Positions 13,401-23,547 of a stretch of DNA of 64,000 nucleotides are shown piece by piece (the stretch's first letter is position 1; every line of letters begins with the position of its first letter). This DNA is from Sclerurus mexicanus (lineage: Eukaryota; Chordata; Aves; Passeriformes; Furnariidae). Location of the stretch: contig VWZF01003897.1 in assembly GCA_013396755.1 (NCBI GenBank), forward strand, positions 280,048 to 344,047. Reading direction: 5' to 3'. The notes below the pieces were generated by a model. That model was not told where the DNA came from. It did not search any database and was given only the letters and a program-made list of their open reading frames with translations. The position numbers and the translations under genes are program-made.

Positions 13401-13731
13401 ATGGAGTTCAATGAAGTTGCAGGACAACTGCAAGGAATATTTTGTAGATGCCCCATGCTATTTTTTCTCTCCTTTTCTGTGAATGCCAGGTTTGGAGGGG
13501 ACTGAGTGCAGGCCATGCCAAGAAAGGTTCCCTGGGGAATATCACTGGATCGTTGCTCAGTTCCAGCAGTCCCAAGAAGGGAGTCAGATTGCCACGCACA
13601 GTTCAAAGCAGCTTTTCTACAAGAAAAATTGCAATCTGTCGCCAGTTAGCCCTTGAAAATTTTCTTCCACAGTACAGTAAAACTTTCTATTAGCAGTTGT
13701 TTGTACCCAAGTTATCTCTTTTCCCCGCTAG
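10411..13731. other. Non-coding unique sequence, no gene seen
   Basis: Nothing recognisable as a gene. The segment includes the CAGAACGT array at 11795-11825, a small 10-nt tandem repeat (ATTATACATC twice, 12012-12031) and a G-rich purine stretch at about 13305-13330. A 161-codon minus frame at 13121-13606 overlaps several other open frames on both strands and has no family resemblance. Confidence 0.55.
11795..11825 (+). repeat. Three phased CAGAACGT octamers
   Basis: The octamer CAGAACGT occurs exactly at 11795-11802, 11807-11814 and 11818-11825, at 12 and 11 nt spacing, roughly one helical turn. A degenerate echo (GGAGTTTGCCAGAGTTT) follows to about 11846. The array may be a decayed minisatellite. 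The AGAAC core resembles a steroid-receptor half-site and each copy carries a CpG, so a clustered binding site is an alternative. Which one applies is not decided by the sequence. Confidence 0.6.
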
Positions 13732-13960
13732 GCATCTTTATACTTGCTGCATTAGGGAATGCCACCAGAATAAACACTCCTTTAGTAGCCTGTGGAGTTT
13801 ATGATATGGTTTGGGCTCTGGGAAAAAATGCTCTGCCTATGCCTTGCCAACTCTGTGGTAGCATAAAGCTGAAGGCAGACATCAAAACATTAACTGAGAG
13901 AATGAAAAACAGACTTGAGAATATTTTGCACATACAGGAGCCTTACTCAAATTTGCAGAG
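13732..13960 (+). CDS. Weak candidate coding exon, unrecognised
   Basis: A pyrimidine-rich stretch ending in CTAG (AG at 13730-13731) precedes 229 bp that stay open in one frame and end at AGAG|GTAAAT, a good donor beginning at 13961. The conceptual peptide begins GIFILAALGNATRINTPL and its C-terminal third is rich in K, E, R and L (for example LKADIKTLTERMKNRLENIL), which could form a short helix. I recognise no family, and no partner exon is evident nearby. In 64 kb many such acceptor/open-frame/donor combinations arise by chance, so this is a lead and not a gene call. Confidence 0.12.
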
Positions 13961-16209
13961 GTAAATATATTTATAGCTGCTTTCAGAAATGTCTATGCTG
14001 AAGTCAACTGTGCACAAGAACTTAGTGCTTTCCATACTTTAACTTCAAAGGAAGGAAATAGAACTAAACACTGCCATGTTTGCTTTTATGAATTATTATT
14101 TTACTACCTACCTAGCATTGTACATGTCACAGTGAATTTGAGTAGCTGATTCTTGCTGTCTACAGTCTAACCTCAGTCATTGACATCAGGCAGAACTGCA
14201 GATTCCATCTGACACCTAACTTAACTCCCACATCATGGAAGCATATTGAACACTGGGGAGGAATTCTCTGCGGAGGAAGTCACCCAAAAATATCCTTATT
14301 ATGAGGCAAAACTTGAACATGGGGAGCAGCATCTCGCCCTAATCTATCAGCCACACAACGTCTCTGGAGCAGTGGGAATTCTGTGACCACATCGTGACCA
14401 CTGTGACCATGTAGAGGTTAGAGGAGCAGCCACAGCGCCTTGTCCCATATGAAAGAAGGACTAGAGCCAAAGTGTAGCTTATAATCATCTGCAAGGGGTT
14501 ATTTAGGACAAATCAGCTTGGCCATAGCTAGATGGCTGTGTTTTCAATGAACTTCTTTTCTTTTGAAAGAAAACACTGCAGAAGGACTTGCTGTCCTCTG
14601 CAACCAGGACAGTACTCCACTAGGTAGGTTTAAAAATTTAATTCCACCACCAACCTTGTGTATATTTTTCTTTATTTCTACAAGGAGAATAAAAACAATT
14701 CTACTTGCTTTAAGAAATATGCCTTAAATTATGCCCACTGCTCAGTACACCTGTGTGTATACACTGTATTATAAGCACAACCACACTTCAAAAACATCAT
14801 AGTGACTGTGTACATTTTCAAGGTGGGCGTCTTTTGTATCCTTTTGTCCTGCTGATAGCTTTCTCTCTTTGTGTATGTACATGTTCAGATGTTATTGAAC
14901 CACCAGGTGTCCAAACAAACTTCACTGACTCTTGCTATGTGAGGAAAATAGCATTTTTCATAAAATCCTCCTACACCTCCATGGTACTTCTAGCTTAGGT
15001 TCCTAAGGCACAGGGGTGAATGTGATTGTGCACTGCGTGTTTATGTTTATGTGTGTGCATAACGTGACTCAGTCTCCTTCCAGTAACCTTTGATCCTGCC
15101 GGCCAGCCAGTCCAAGGTAACCAACACATGCCAGCTTCAGATATTTTAAGTTCCTCCAGCAAGGAAAATAGGCGAGCAGGTAGTGAGAACACCCCCATGA
15201 ACTCTCCCACTGAGAAGGCTACAGCATGGCTGAGTGCAGAGGGTGAAATGTCCTGAACTCCAGTCCTGCAAAAGCAACAGGGGTTTGCATCTAGTTAGAC
15301 AGCAGATAGCAGCACTGCCAGACAAAGCCATAGGAAACCAGACTCCACCACCTCCACAGCTCTTGGATAAGCTGAGTCTCACCTAGGTTGCCTCTTGAGA
15401 CATGGCCACTACCACATTCCTCGCTCAGAGGACTCCTACCCAATTCTTACACCACTGAAGCCCACTGAACATTAAAATTCTCTGCAGAGCAACTCACACA
15501 AAAATAACCTGTATTCATGAAGATGTGGAGCCCTTCTGCGGGCCCAAGGGCCATTATGCTCGACAAATTGACCTCTGATGCTACGTGCCCTTTTCTTCCC
15601 TCTTTATTTAAGGTGCTCAGTAATTTGCTACCTATACAAAGACTGACAATTACAACATGTTCCAAGCTATGGTTGTGACTTGAGCAGCGAGGGAGGAGAG
15701 AGGAGAGCTCATTGACCTCTTCTGCTTTAGCTGCTAATTCTTTGCTTAGGTCTACAGGTGGCTCAGGTGGGATACTCAACTCCTTCTTTCACCTTTCTTT
15801 TCCCTGCAGTCCAGGGAATTGGCTACATTATCAAGGCCACAGAGGCCCTGTGTATAAACCAGTGTGTTGAAACCTCCTTTTTCTAACTCCCTAATCAGCT
15901 TGCAACAACATGCCTTCTTTTGTGCCATCCATCCATGGTCAGAGGCCACGCTGGCTGTTCAGCAGCACAGCTGAATCATCAGTGGGCAGACAAAGCTGGA
16001 AAAAGAGCATGCAATTCCTGCCAACTCATCAGGCAGCATTGCTTCCTCATACCCAACTGGATGCAATTCCCTCTACCTTTCCAAACCGATGATTAGAGTT
16101 AGATCAGCAAATGTCACCCTCCATACTGTTCATTTTCCTCATAGGAATGCCTTGTTCCTATAACAGCATTGCCTTCATACAGCCTACTGGAAGTGTCCTG
16201 GGCTTTGTA
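13961..16209. other. Non-coding unique sequence, no gene seen
   Basis: All open frames are at or below about 110 codons and unconvincing. No CR1, LTR or SINE sequence could be recognised before the CR1 fragment that begins at about 16210. Composition is ordinary and CpG-poor. Confidence 0.6.
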
Positions 16210-16605
16210 AATCATTGAATATCTTAAACTGGAAGGGTCCTGTAAGGATCATTCAGCCCAACTCCCTGCTCCTCACAGGCCTAAAATATAGGACAGTAAA
16301 ATATATGACAGCATTGTCCAGATAGTCTTTAAATTCTGGCAGGCTTGGTGCCCTAACCACATCCTTTGGGGAGCCTGTTTCAGTGGCCAACCACCTTCTC
16401 AATGAAGCACCTTTTCCTGTCGTTCAGTCTGAGCTTCCCCTGATGCTTCATTCCGTCCCCTCATGTCCTGTTGCTGGTCACCACAAAAGGGAAGATCAGC
16501 ATCTTCCCCTTCCGTGTCCCTTGGAGAAAGTCATAGACTGCTGAGGCCTCCCCTCAGCCATCTCTAAGGTGAGCAAACCGAGTGACCTCAGCTGCCCATT
16601 TAACC
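16210..16605 (-). mobile_element. CR1 LINE, truncated 3' end fragment
   Basis: Read on the plus strand, the segment opens with the reverse complement of a CR1 3' tail: an ATCATTGAAT-like terminus, then CTGGAAGGGTCCTGTAAGGA, TCATTCAGCCCAACTCCCTG and a decayed version of the usual 3' untranslated region. Further matches to the remembered consensus include the blocks around 'accaccttctcaatgaagca', 'cttcccctgatgc', 'catgtcctgttgctggtcac' and 'gaggcctcccctcagccatc'. The element is therefore inserted on the minus strand and keeps only about 400 bp of its 3' end. This 5' truncation is typical for CR1. Divergence looks substantial, so it is an old, immobile copy. No reverse-transcriptase reading frame is present. 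Confidence 0.9.
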
Positions 16606-16739
16606 TTGACAATACCTCCAACCTGGGTGAATCATCATCTTCATCATTATTTGCTTCTGATTCCAGAGGCTCATACCTATTGTACATGGGATGAGTAGAG
16701 ATTAAATACTGATTTATGATAAGCATAACTTGAGGAGTT

Positions 16740-17530
16740 TGGACCAAGATACACCAAAACTAGGTAAACTAAACAGCACAAAAAGTAATCTCAAATACTC
16801 AAATGAGTATTTCTGCCAAGACCTTTGACCATGTCAGGGAACAGCAAGGGAAGGATTGTTTCATGACAGAGGATAAGCCAGAGGGCAAGGGTGGTCACAG
16901 TGCAAGCATCCCACAGGGCAAGAATAATATGGTCCAGTAACAATCCCCTACAGGGCAAGCTGATGGATCAAGTTCAGAGGACATTCCAGAGCCCAGTCAC
17001 AACCAGCAGGAGACCAGCCAAAGACAGAACTGAACACAAACATACCCACAGTATAGTTCAGACAAGAGCCAAAGGCTCAGGACTGCATTTAAATGAGGCT
17101 TCTGAGCCCATTGGCAGAGGGTGTGGGAGAGGCCCTTGTGAGTCTGATCTGGGCTATTAAGGTCTATTGTGCCTTAAGGGCACTGAAATGAGCTGAAGAA
17201 TTTACCCCTAGTAAGGTACCAGGACAACATCTCTTGCTGTTCACATAGTTTGCTCTCTCTGTGTGTCCATCTATCCCTCCAGAAACAGCTTCCACAAAGC
17301 CTTCTGAGGTCCCAAACTAACAGTAAGTGATGGAGTAACCACAGCGAGCACCTGCACCAAGGAAAAGCCACTACCAACACGGGTGGAGCCACAGACACCA
17401 GCTGGGAAGGAATGATTCACAGGTGATGGATCACCACCCAGCACTAGAAACCATCTGCAGGACAAAGGCAAATCCGGAGCTGATAAATGAAAAGCTTTGG
17501 GTTTCTAGGTCAGCAAAGCAGGTTTATTGC
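16740..17530 (-). mobile_element. Possible old LTR-like or other interspersed repeat
   Basis: The octamer AGGGCAAG recurs at 16882, 16915 and 16952 (spacing 33 and 37 nt). The reverse strand of about 16880-17160 reads like long terminal repeat sequence I associate with old avian endogenous retroviruses, with GC-moderate text and a TTTAAAT box near 17090. On the minus strand an AATAAA signal lies near 17530. I cannot define termini, a target-site duplication or a primer-binding site, and no retroviral reading frame is visible. Identity and boundaries are therefore guesses. Confidence 0.2.
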
Positions 17531-19615
17531 AAGGAATACCTGCTAACTGATCAGCTCTTTAGTTCAAAGACAAGTCAGCCTGCACACCCAGGTTTTCTTG
17601 CAGTGAAAAGAGGTGTAGAGGAGAGGTGTGGGAGAGCTGGGGGAAGAATGCATGGAGACTTCAGTGCCAGGACCTGTCCAGGGCTCTTGTGCACCCCAGG
17701 GACACAGGCAATGCTCCCAGGAACTGCAATACACACAGAACCAGCTTATTCCATGACAGATGGCACAGCCAGGCTGGAGAAACCAGCAAAGAAATCAATG
17801 ACATTTGATTGCCGGCGTTGCCTCCCAAACCATGGATGCCCAACCACAACATACCCAGTCTCCAAAGTCAACAGGAGGGCAAGCGAATGCTCCTGAAAAT
17901 GAGTTTACATATTGCACTTCGATAACATATCAACACAGTGAGGAATGACACCTGCCTGAATACTTCCCACACCCCGAAGCATCACCACAAGATTCTTAGT
18001 GTTTAAATATTAAAGCTATCACAGGGCAAAGCGGTATTGCTGTGAGGTTAAAAGCCAGAGCAGGAGTTGACCTTTTGGCAATGTCATGTTCACTTGGTGA
18101 TAAAAGGTCTTTGCTATCTTACAACTCTCTTTGGCAAAACCACACATTTTAAATGGATACTTCCCCCTGCCAGAGCTGCCATCTGTGTTGGAGCTCTGTT
18201 GCCACTATATCTAATGGTAAAAAAATATTTGTGTGAATACAGACACTGGAAAGGCAGAATAAAAAACTTTTCAATTTTATCTGCTATGAAATTTCCAAAA
18301 AGGTGCTACGTAGAACAACTGCAGAAAAGATTTACCTTATTTTCTTTTTATGGTGTGCCACAGTGTCAGGTCATCCTGGCTTTGGCTGTAATCTTATCAG
18401 CAGTATCTCATCCTTTAGGAATCTCTGCTACAATTTCAGTTGAAGTACCTTTCTGGAAAAAGAGGACTCTTGAAAAGCAGTTGTACAAGATGACCTAATA
18501 GTTGAATAATCTTTTACCTTTAGGGAAAGCATGAAAACACATGATAGCCACCAAACAGGGTGATCAGAAATAACTGGAAATGCGCATCCTGAAGGGTGGT
18601 ACATGATAGATCCCAAGGGTCACTCAAAAACTCACTAACAGTTATCTGCCCCTTCTAAACCTGGAGGTCTTTGGACGTTCACAGTTCTCTTTTCATTGCT
18701 TTATTCTCTTTCTCACACACACACACACACACTCATTTACAAACACACAGTGCCAGGATCTGCACAGATCCATGGTGCTGATGGAAAATAAATGGCAGCA
18801 TAGCCCTAGGGATCCAAGAACGTTGTGCTCTTGTTTGAGGGCTTGTTACTGAAGTGACAGGCTCTCCCTTCAGGTATCTACCGTACACAAGTTGCACAAA
18901 GATGCACACATTATATTCCATGTTGCTGAATGTGTTTCCTCAAGTTGTCTCTGCAGAGCTAATTCAGCACAATGACAGTGGGCTGTAAAAGCCATTACTT
19001 AGACAGGACAATCGTAATATGCATTTTGTTTAATGAGGCCTTGTTAGCTCCCTGCCAAATAACATGTAAGCAAATAATCTTTCATCAGGGAAGCTCGAGT
19101 AACATGGTAGGGACCCAAACTTGTTTAAGAGTCTGAAGTTATCACTGGGCAAACGTGCAGTGTTTCTTCAGATTTGTATGGGCGTAGAGAGAGTAGTTTT
19201 TCCTGAAGCTATTTTTGTATTTCTTCTGGTTTACAGTTGTGTATTTAAATACAGAAATTCACAGGAACATAATACCTGAGAAGATACTGTCTTAATAAAA
19301 AAACAATTATAGGAACTAGGTCAAATGCTGGCCTCATTTCCAAATTCATTGACTTCTGTGGGGGTTTAGTGACCCGCCAAGGACTAAAATTTGGCTCTGT
19401 GTTCCCAGGAAAGGTTGTGGTTAGGAAATCTGAAACCATGTAACCTTTGTGCGTTCATTAAATGTGAAAGTAATAGAACTACTGGTGTACAAAGTACTTT
19501 CACACTATGCCCATGAGACTGGCTCTCAGCCTTTTCAGGGAACAACCTTGCCTCCTTCCTCTCCTGGAATTCAACACAGAAAAAACACAGACCACCCAGA
19601 ACAGACTGACTAGAA
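17531..19615. other. Non-coding unique sequence, no gene seen
   Basis: A 157-codon plus frame (17423-17896) starts inside the preceding doubtful repeat and has no family resemblance. A 143-codon plus frame (18067-18498) is likewise unrecognised. Apart from the (CA)n tract at 18714-18732 I see no repeat, RNA gene or promoter. Confidence 0.55.
18714..18732 (+). repeat. (CA)n microsatellite
   Basis: An uninterrupted CA tract of 19 nt, about nine and a half units, is followed by a degenerate ACTCATTTACAAACACACAG extension. This is short for a variable marker but could be polymorphic. Confidence 0.95.
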
Positions 19616-19619
19616 TATA

Positions 19620-19640
19620 GGGTAGGGTTAGGGTAAGGGG
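19620..19640 (+). repeat. Telomere-like G-quadruplex motif
   Basis: Four G-tracts lie at 19620-19622, 19625-19627, 19631-19633 and 19637-19640, separated by TA, TTA and TAA. This satisfies the G3+N1-7 quadruplex rule with very short loops. One spacer gives an exact vertebrate telomere hexamer (TTAGGG), and the others are one-base variants. It could be a tiny interstitial telomeric trace or a coincidental G-rich site. Confidence 0.85.
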
Positions 19641-22053
19641 AGTCACACTCAGGCTTTCCTGGCACAGATCAGCAGCAAGTGGTCTTGGTCACTGGGGGTA
19701 TCAGATGGCTCGTGATCCAGGGAGGGAGTCGGAGCATCCTGCAGTGAGGAGAACCATTTCTTTAATTATGACCACAGTGGGACCAACACTAGTTCTTTCT
19801 TGATTTGTCACTGAGTGCAGCACTCAGAAAACACATGTTGTGATGCCCAGTGCATCCCTGCGAGAGGTGAATCAACTCCCAGTCTCGTGGCAATAGCTTC
19901 ACACTCAAAGACTGCAGCATATGTGTCCTGAATTGCATTATTATGCACATACTCACACATGTGAATATCTTGCATTGTTTTTGTGATCACAATCAAGCTG
20001 AATACGCAAAGGAGGCATCAATCTCACATTCAGGCACTGGGGCAGAACTTCCATTGCAGAAACAGATCAGTCAGGTGCTGCATACAGTTGCCAGGTTCCC
20101 AAAAGGCTGTAGCTCTACCACTTGGCATCTCAGAAACACCCTCTTCGTGTGTTTGCTTCCCCCTTCGGTGCACTGCTGCCTGTGTGTGTGTGTGTTTACA
20201 GGCACAGAGCGTGTCCTGTGTAAGCAGGCACTGTGAAGGGGACACATCCATCACACGGGTACACACATGTGAGTGCAGAGGAAATGCCTCTTCTCTTTTC
20301 CTAGAAAAGTAAATATCACCAGGGCCACTTGTAAATATCACTTGTTGCCTTTGTATTCTAACTAGTAAAGTGCATTTATAAAGCAGTAAAAAGTAACTGA
20401 AGGAACCTCTGCTTGGTGGGATGGATGGTAACACATTTTATATCTCTTACTTATGTAAGCAACACTGGAGGTATGCTCCTAAATACATGAATTTAAACAA
20501 AGGTAAAGAATGATGTTTTATGGGTCATTCCTTAATTCTGTAAAGTTTAAATGAAGTTAGATTTTTTTACTCATTGAAAGTTTTTGTCCTCATATATATA
20601 TTTTTTGGAATTATTTTATTTAAGTCCGTGCATCGTTTCCTGCAGCAGAAACTGACTGTTGTGAATACATCTGCTTGCAAACCTTTAAGAGCTGGAAAGT
20701 CAGTAATTTAAAAAAATTGTTAGACCTGACTTAAAATATTCCACTGAGGCTTTCTTTTTCCTTGTTTTCTTTAATGGAAACAAAGAGCATGCAAACACAC
20801 ATGAACTTAACTACATGTTTAACCCTCTGCAAAAGAAAAGCCTTAAAGTTTTGCCTGTGAAAGCATAAGAATCCTTTACACTTCATTTTTATGTACCTGC
20901 ATGTATATACATCAGGAGTTTTGGCTCATCCTCTTTACAAGCTCAAGTTATTTGAGCCTTCTGATGAAATGATCTGTGTAAGATCAGTGTTCCAGAGTCC
21001 CAATGATTTAATAGATATTTAATTGTATCTTTGGGCTAAGTGCCAAAGTGATGGATGGAGTTATCACAAATCACATCCTCTCCAAGTGAAAATACCATCT
21101 TTTTGGCACCAAATTGGCCAAGTAATAGTTAAATGGCTTTATAATAAAAAAGCTGATACAAGCAAAACCCGAAAAAAAGTGCTGAGTTGGCATTTGCCTT
21201 TTGGGAGGACAGTGCAGAGTCCAAATGCTTGAGGAGCTGAGGTTTAAAATATAATCAGGTCAGAGATATTGTATTGGGTATTTCTGGTGCAGATCAAAGG
21301 GAATTGTAAAAAGCTCAATTAATCCTTCTGTCCCAGCATGATGCCTGCTCCCACATAAGCAGAATCTGCTGGGCTGGTGTTTGTTACACTAAGGTGGCAT
21401 CTTTTTACTGGTCAGCTCACAGCCACTGCTCAGGATGTGCAGGAAAGCCCATGAAACGTGGATTATTTTGCATGGAATTGTAGTTAAAGTCTGGCAGAAG
21501 GTGTGTGTTACCCACGGAACCTGTCCTCTCGTATCTGAAGGTGTGGCTCCTTGCCTGCTACCATCTCTTCTAAGGTCTAGAGGCAGGACCGCTCAATGCT
21601 GTATTTCAGGAAGGCTGATTCTGCCTTAAAAAGATGCAAAATAGTTACTCAGCATTGTAAGTTGGACAGCTGGCTATAAACTTCTTTACATACTCTTTGA
21701 CTGTCTTGCACTTTCCGCGTGAGACAGATCTAACTATGATAAAAATATCTGGCCTAAGGCATCAAAGACATCTCTGTTGATTGAACTAAGTAAGATTTGA
21801 GTGCCAGAAGGGCCTGGGGTGGGAGGAAGGCTACGAGAACTGTCCTTAGCTGATGTCCTGTCACTGAGCCCAAGAAGAAAGCTGACTTCACATACAACCC
21901 TTTGTATAGGCAGAGTGTAGCTGCCAACTTTAAACCCCAAGGATTTACATTAACTGCCTCCCCCTTATTATAGGCTCTGCAGAGTCACAGTCTGTAATGG
22001 AATCCCTGAAAGAAACTCCAAAGGGAGAAAAATTCCAGCATATTTTTGTTTGT
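19641..22053. other. Non-coding unique sequence, no gene seen
   Basis: Open frames are at or below 134 codons and overlap on both strands around 19.9-20.4 kb. The undecamer GTAAATATCAC is repeated at 20309 and 20331. The stretch about 20450-21000 is strongly AT-rich. No transposon was recognised before about 22054. Confidence 0.55.
20181..20195 (+). repeat. (TG)n microsatellite
   Basis: A perfect 15-nt TG tract lies within a CpG-poor, moderately GC-rich stretch. It is probably too short to be highly variable. Confidence 0.9.
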
Positions 22054-22140
22054 ATTCATAGACACGGGCAGAGACCAAGCAGGCCATATGGTCTAACTTT
22101 GACACCTCTCATCCATCAAACCAGTTAGTCCCTCTAGTAC
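22054..22140 (+). mobile_element. Possible ancient amniote interspersed repeat
   Basis: The segment starts ATTCATAGACACGGGCAGAG and continues with AGGCCATATGGTCTAACTTT. This has the layout of an old family, common in turtle and crocodilian genomes, whose copies begin 'attcatagat...' and contain '...gatcatctagtctgacc...'. Similarity is weak and boundaries are uncertain. If correct it is a relic shared by sauropsids or amniotes, with no coding capacity. Confidence 0.3.
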
Positions 22141-23156
22141 TTCATATACAAATCAGAATAACCACAGACTGGGCAGACATGGAGCTTCCTGCCCAGGAAT
22201 GTTTGTGCTGCAGAGGAGTAAATCCTGGCAGTGGGCAAGAAAAGTCAGGACTCAAACAGAAGTCAGAGATGTGGGGCTGCACTTGTCGTTTGAAGCATTT
22301 GGTGGTTTTAAGAAGACCCAAGAAGAAATGATGGTCAAACGTCTTTCAGGTATACAGGTCCACTGACAGCCCTGGTCTGTGCCCCTGCAACCAGGAACAG
22401 CCTGCTGATTGTACATATAGACATTATACTGAGGAGTGCAACAGAAGGCTTTGTTCATCCTTATTGAAACTTAGAGAAGAGCAATTAAAAAGTCTGTTTG
22501 TTTCCAAACCAGAGGGGCTTTCTGTGTCATTTGTCATCACACGTGGGACTCAATAACAGAACTGCTGCTAATCTTTGCAATTCTGATACGATCATTTTAC
22601 CTGGAATTCCTTAGAGGCCCCGAGCTCTCAACTTACCTTCTCATGGAGAGGAATTACAGTCAGTCCAGATATTTTGAAGCAGTTCCTCTTCTCCACTTGG
22701 ACCTGTTCTGTGGCTGAGCATAACCTTTATTCTAGCTCTCCTGTAGTAAGAGATAAGGCTTTTCACCTTCTGCTCAGGAATCCAGAGAGCTTCTTCCCAG
22801 CAATTGCAACAGCACATTTTCATCAGTGTTTTTCCCCACCACAGAGCAGTTCATGTACCTCTTCCACTTGGGTTTCTTTTCCTGGACTGTTGTACCTTTT
22901 CTGAGCTCAGAACTCAAATGGAAATAATCACCAAGCTGTGTTAGCTCAGCACAAAAGATGACTTTGCTCAGATACAAGCAAGTTTTGAGAAGGAAATGTC
23001 TCTGTGTTCATGCTTATGATGCTTTCTGACATTGCCTACAGGGTCACTGGTTATGATTTTCCTTTGTATCAGCAGTCTGCTCTTTAGACAGTGATGGTAT
23101 TTCTCCTGTGTTGTCGACATGAGTGTGATTAAATATATTCCTGGAACACTGTGGCC

Positions 23157-23170
23157 TTTTTTTTTTTTTT
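23157..23170 (+). repeat. T14 homopolymer
   Basis: Fourteen T in a row are followed directly by AGAAAAG. It could be the reverse-strand poly(A) of a lost retrocopy, but nothing recognisable lies upstream on the minus strand. A simple slippage tract is the plainest reading. Confidence 0.9.
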
Positions 23171-23461
23171 AGAAAAGCAGCCAATGATCTCGGATGTCCC
23201 ATCTGAGACATCTGACTTCCAGAAGAGAATGTCAGGAATTTTCAAAGAAGCAAAACCCCATACCCAGCATATGTTTTGGACTGGGCGCCCGAAACAAATG
23301 GTCACTTGGAAGGGAGCTCCTGTTTTTTGAACACTCCCAGATAACTCTGAATATTCTGACAGGGAAATGAAGTGTCCACCAGAAAACTCAACACTATTCG
23401 GAAATGCCAGGCACCGGAAAAGAACAATTTAAAAAACCTATTTGATATCCAATTGTGAATT

Positions 23462-23547
23462 GAAAAAAAAATTAAAAATTAAAACCTCCAAACAAACAAA
23501 AACCCCACTAAAAACAACTACCAAAAAAAACCACACCCACCCCAAAA
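23462..23547 (+). repeat. A/C-rich low-complexity tract
   Basis: About 85 nt are composed almost entirely of A and C with a few T and no G inside most of it, including AAAAC, CAAA and CCAAAA units. The strand asymmetry is strong. It is low-complexity DNA without a clear unit. Confidence 0.8.
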
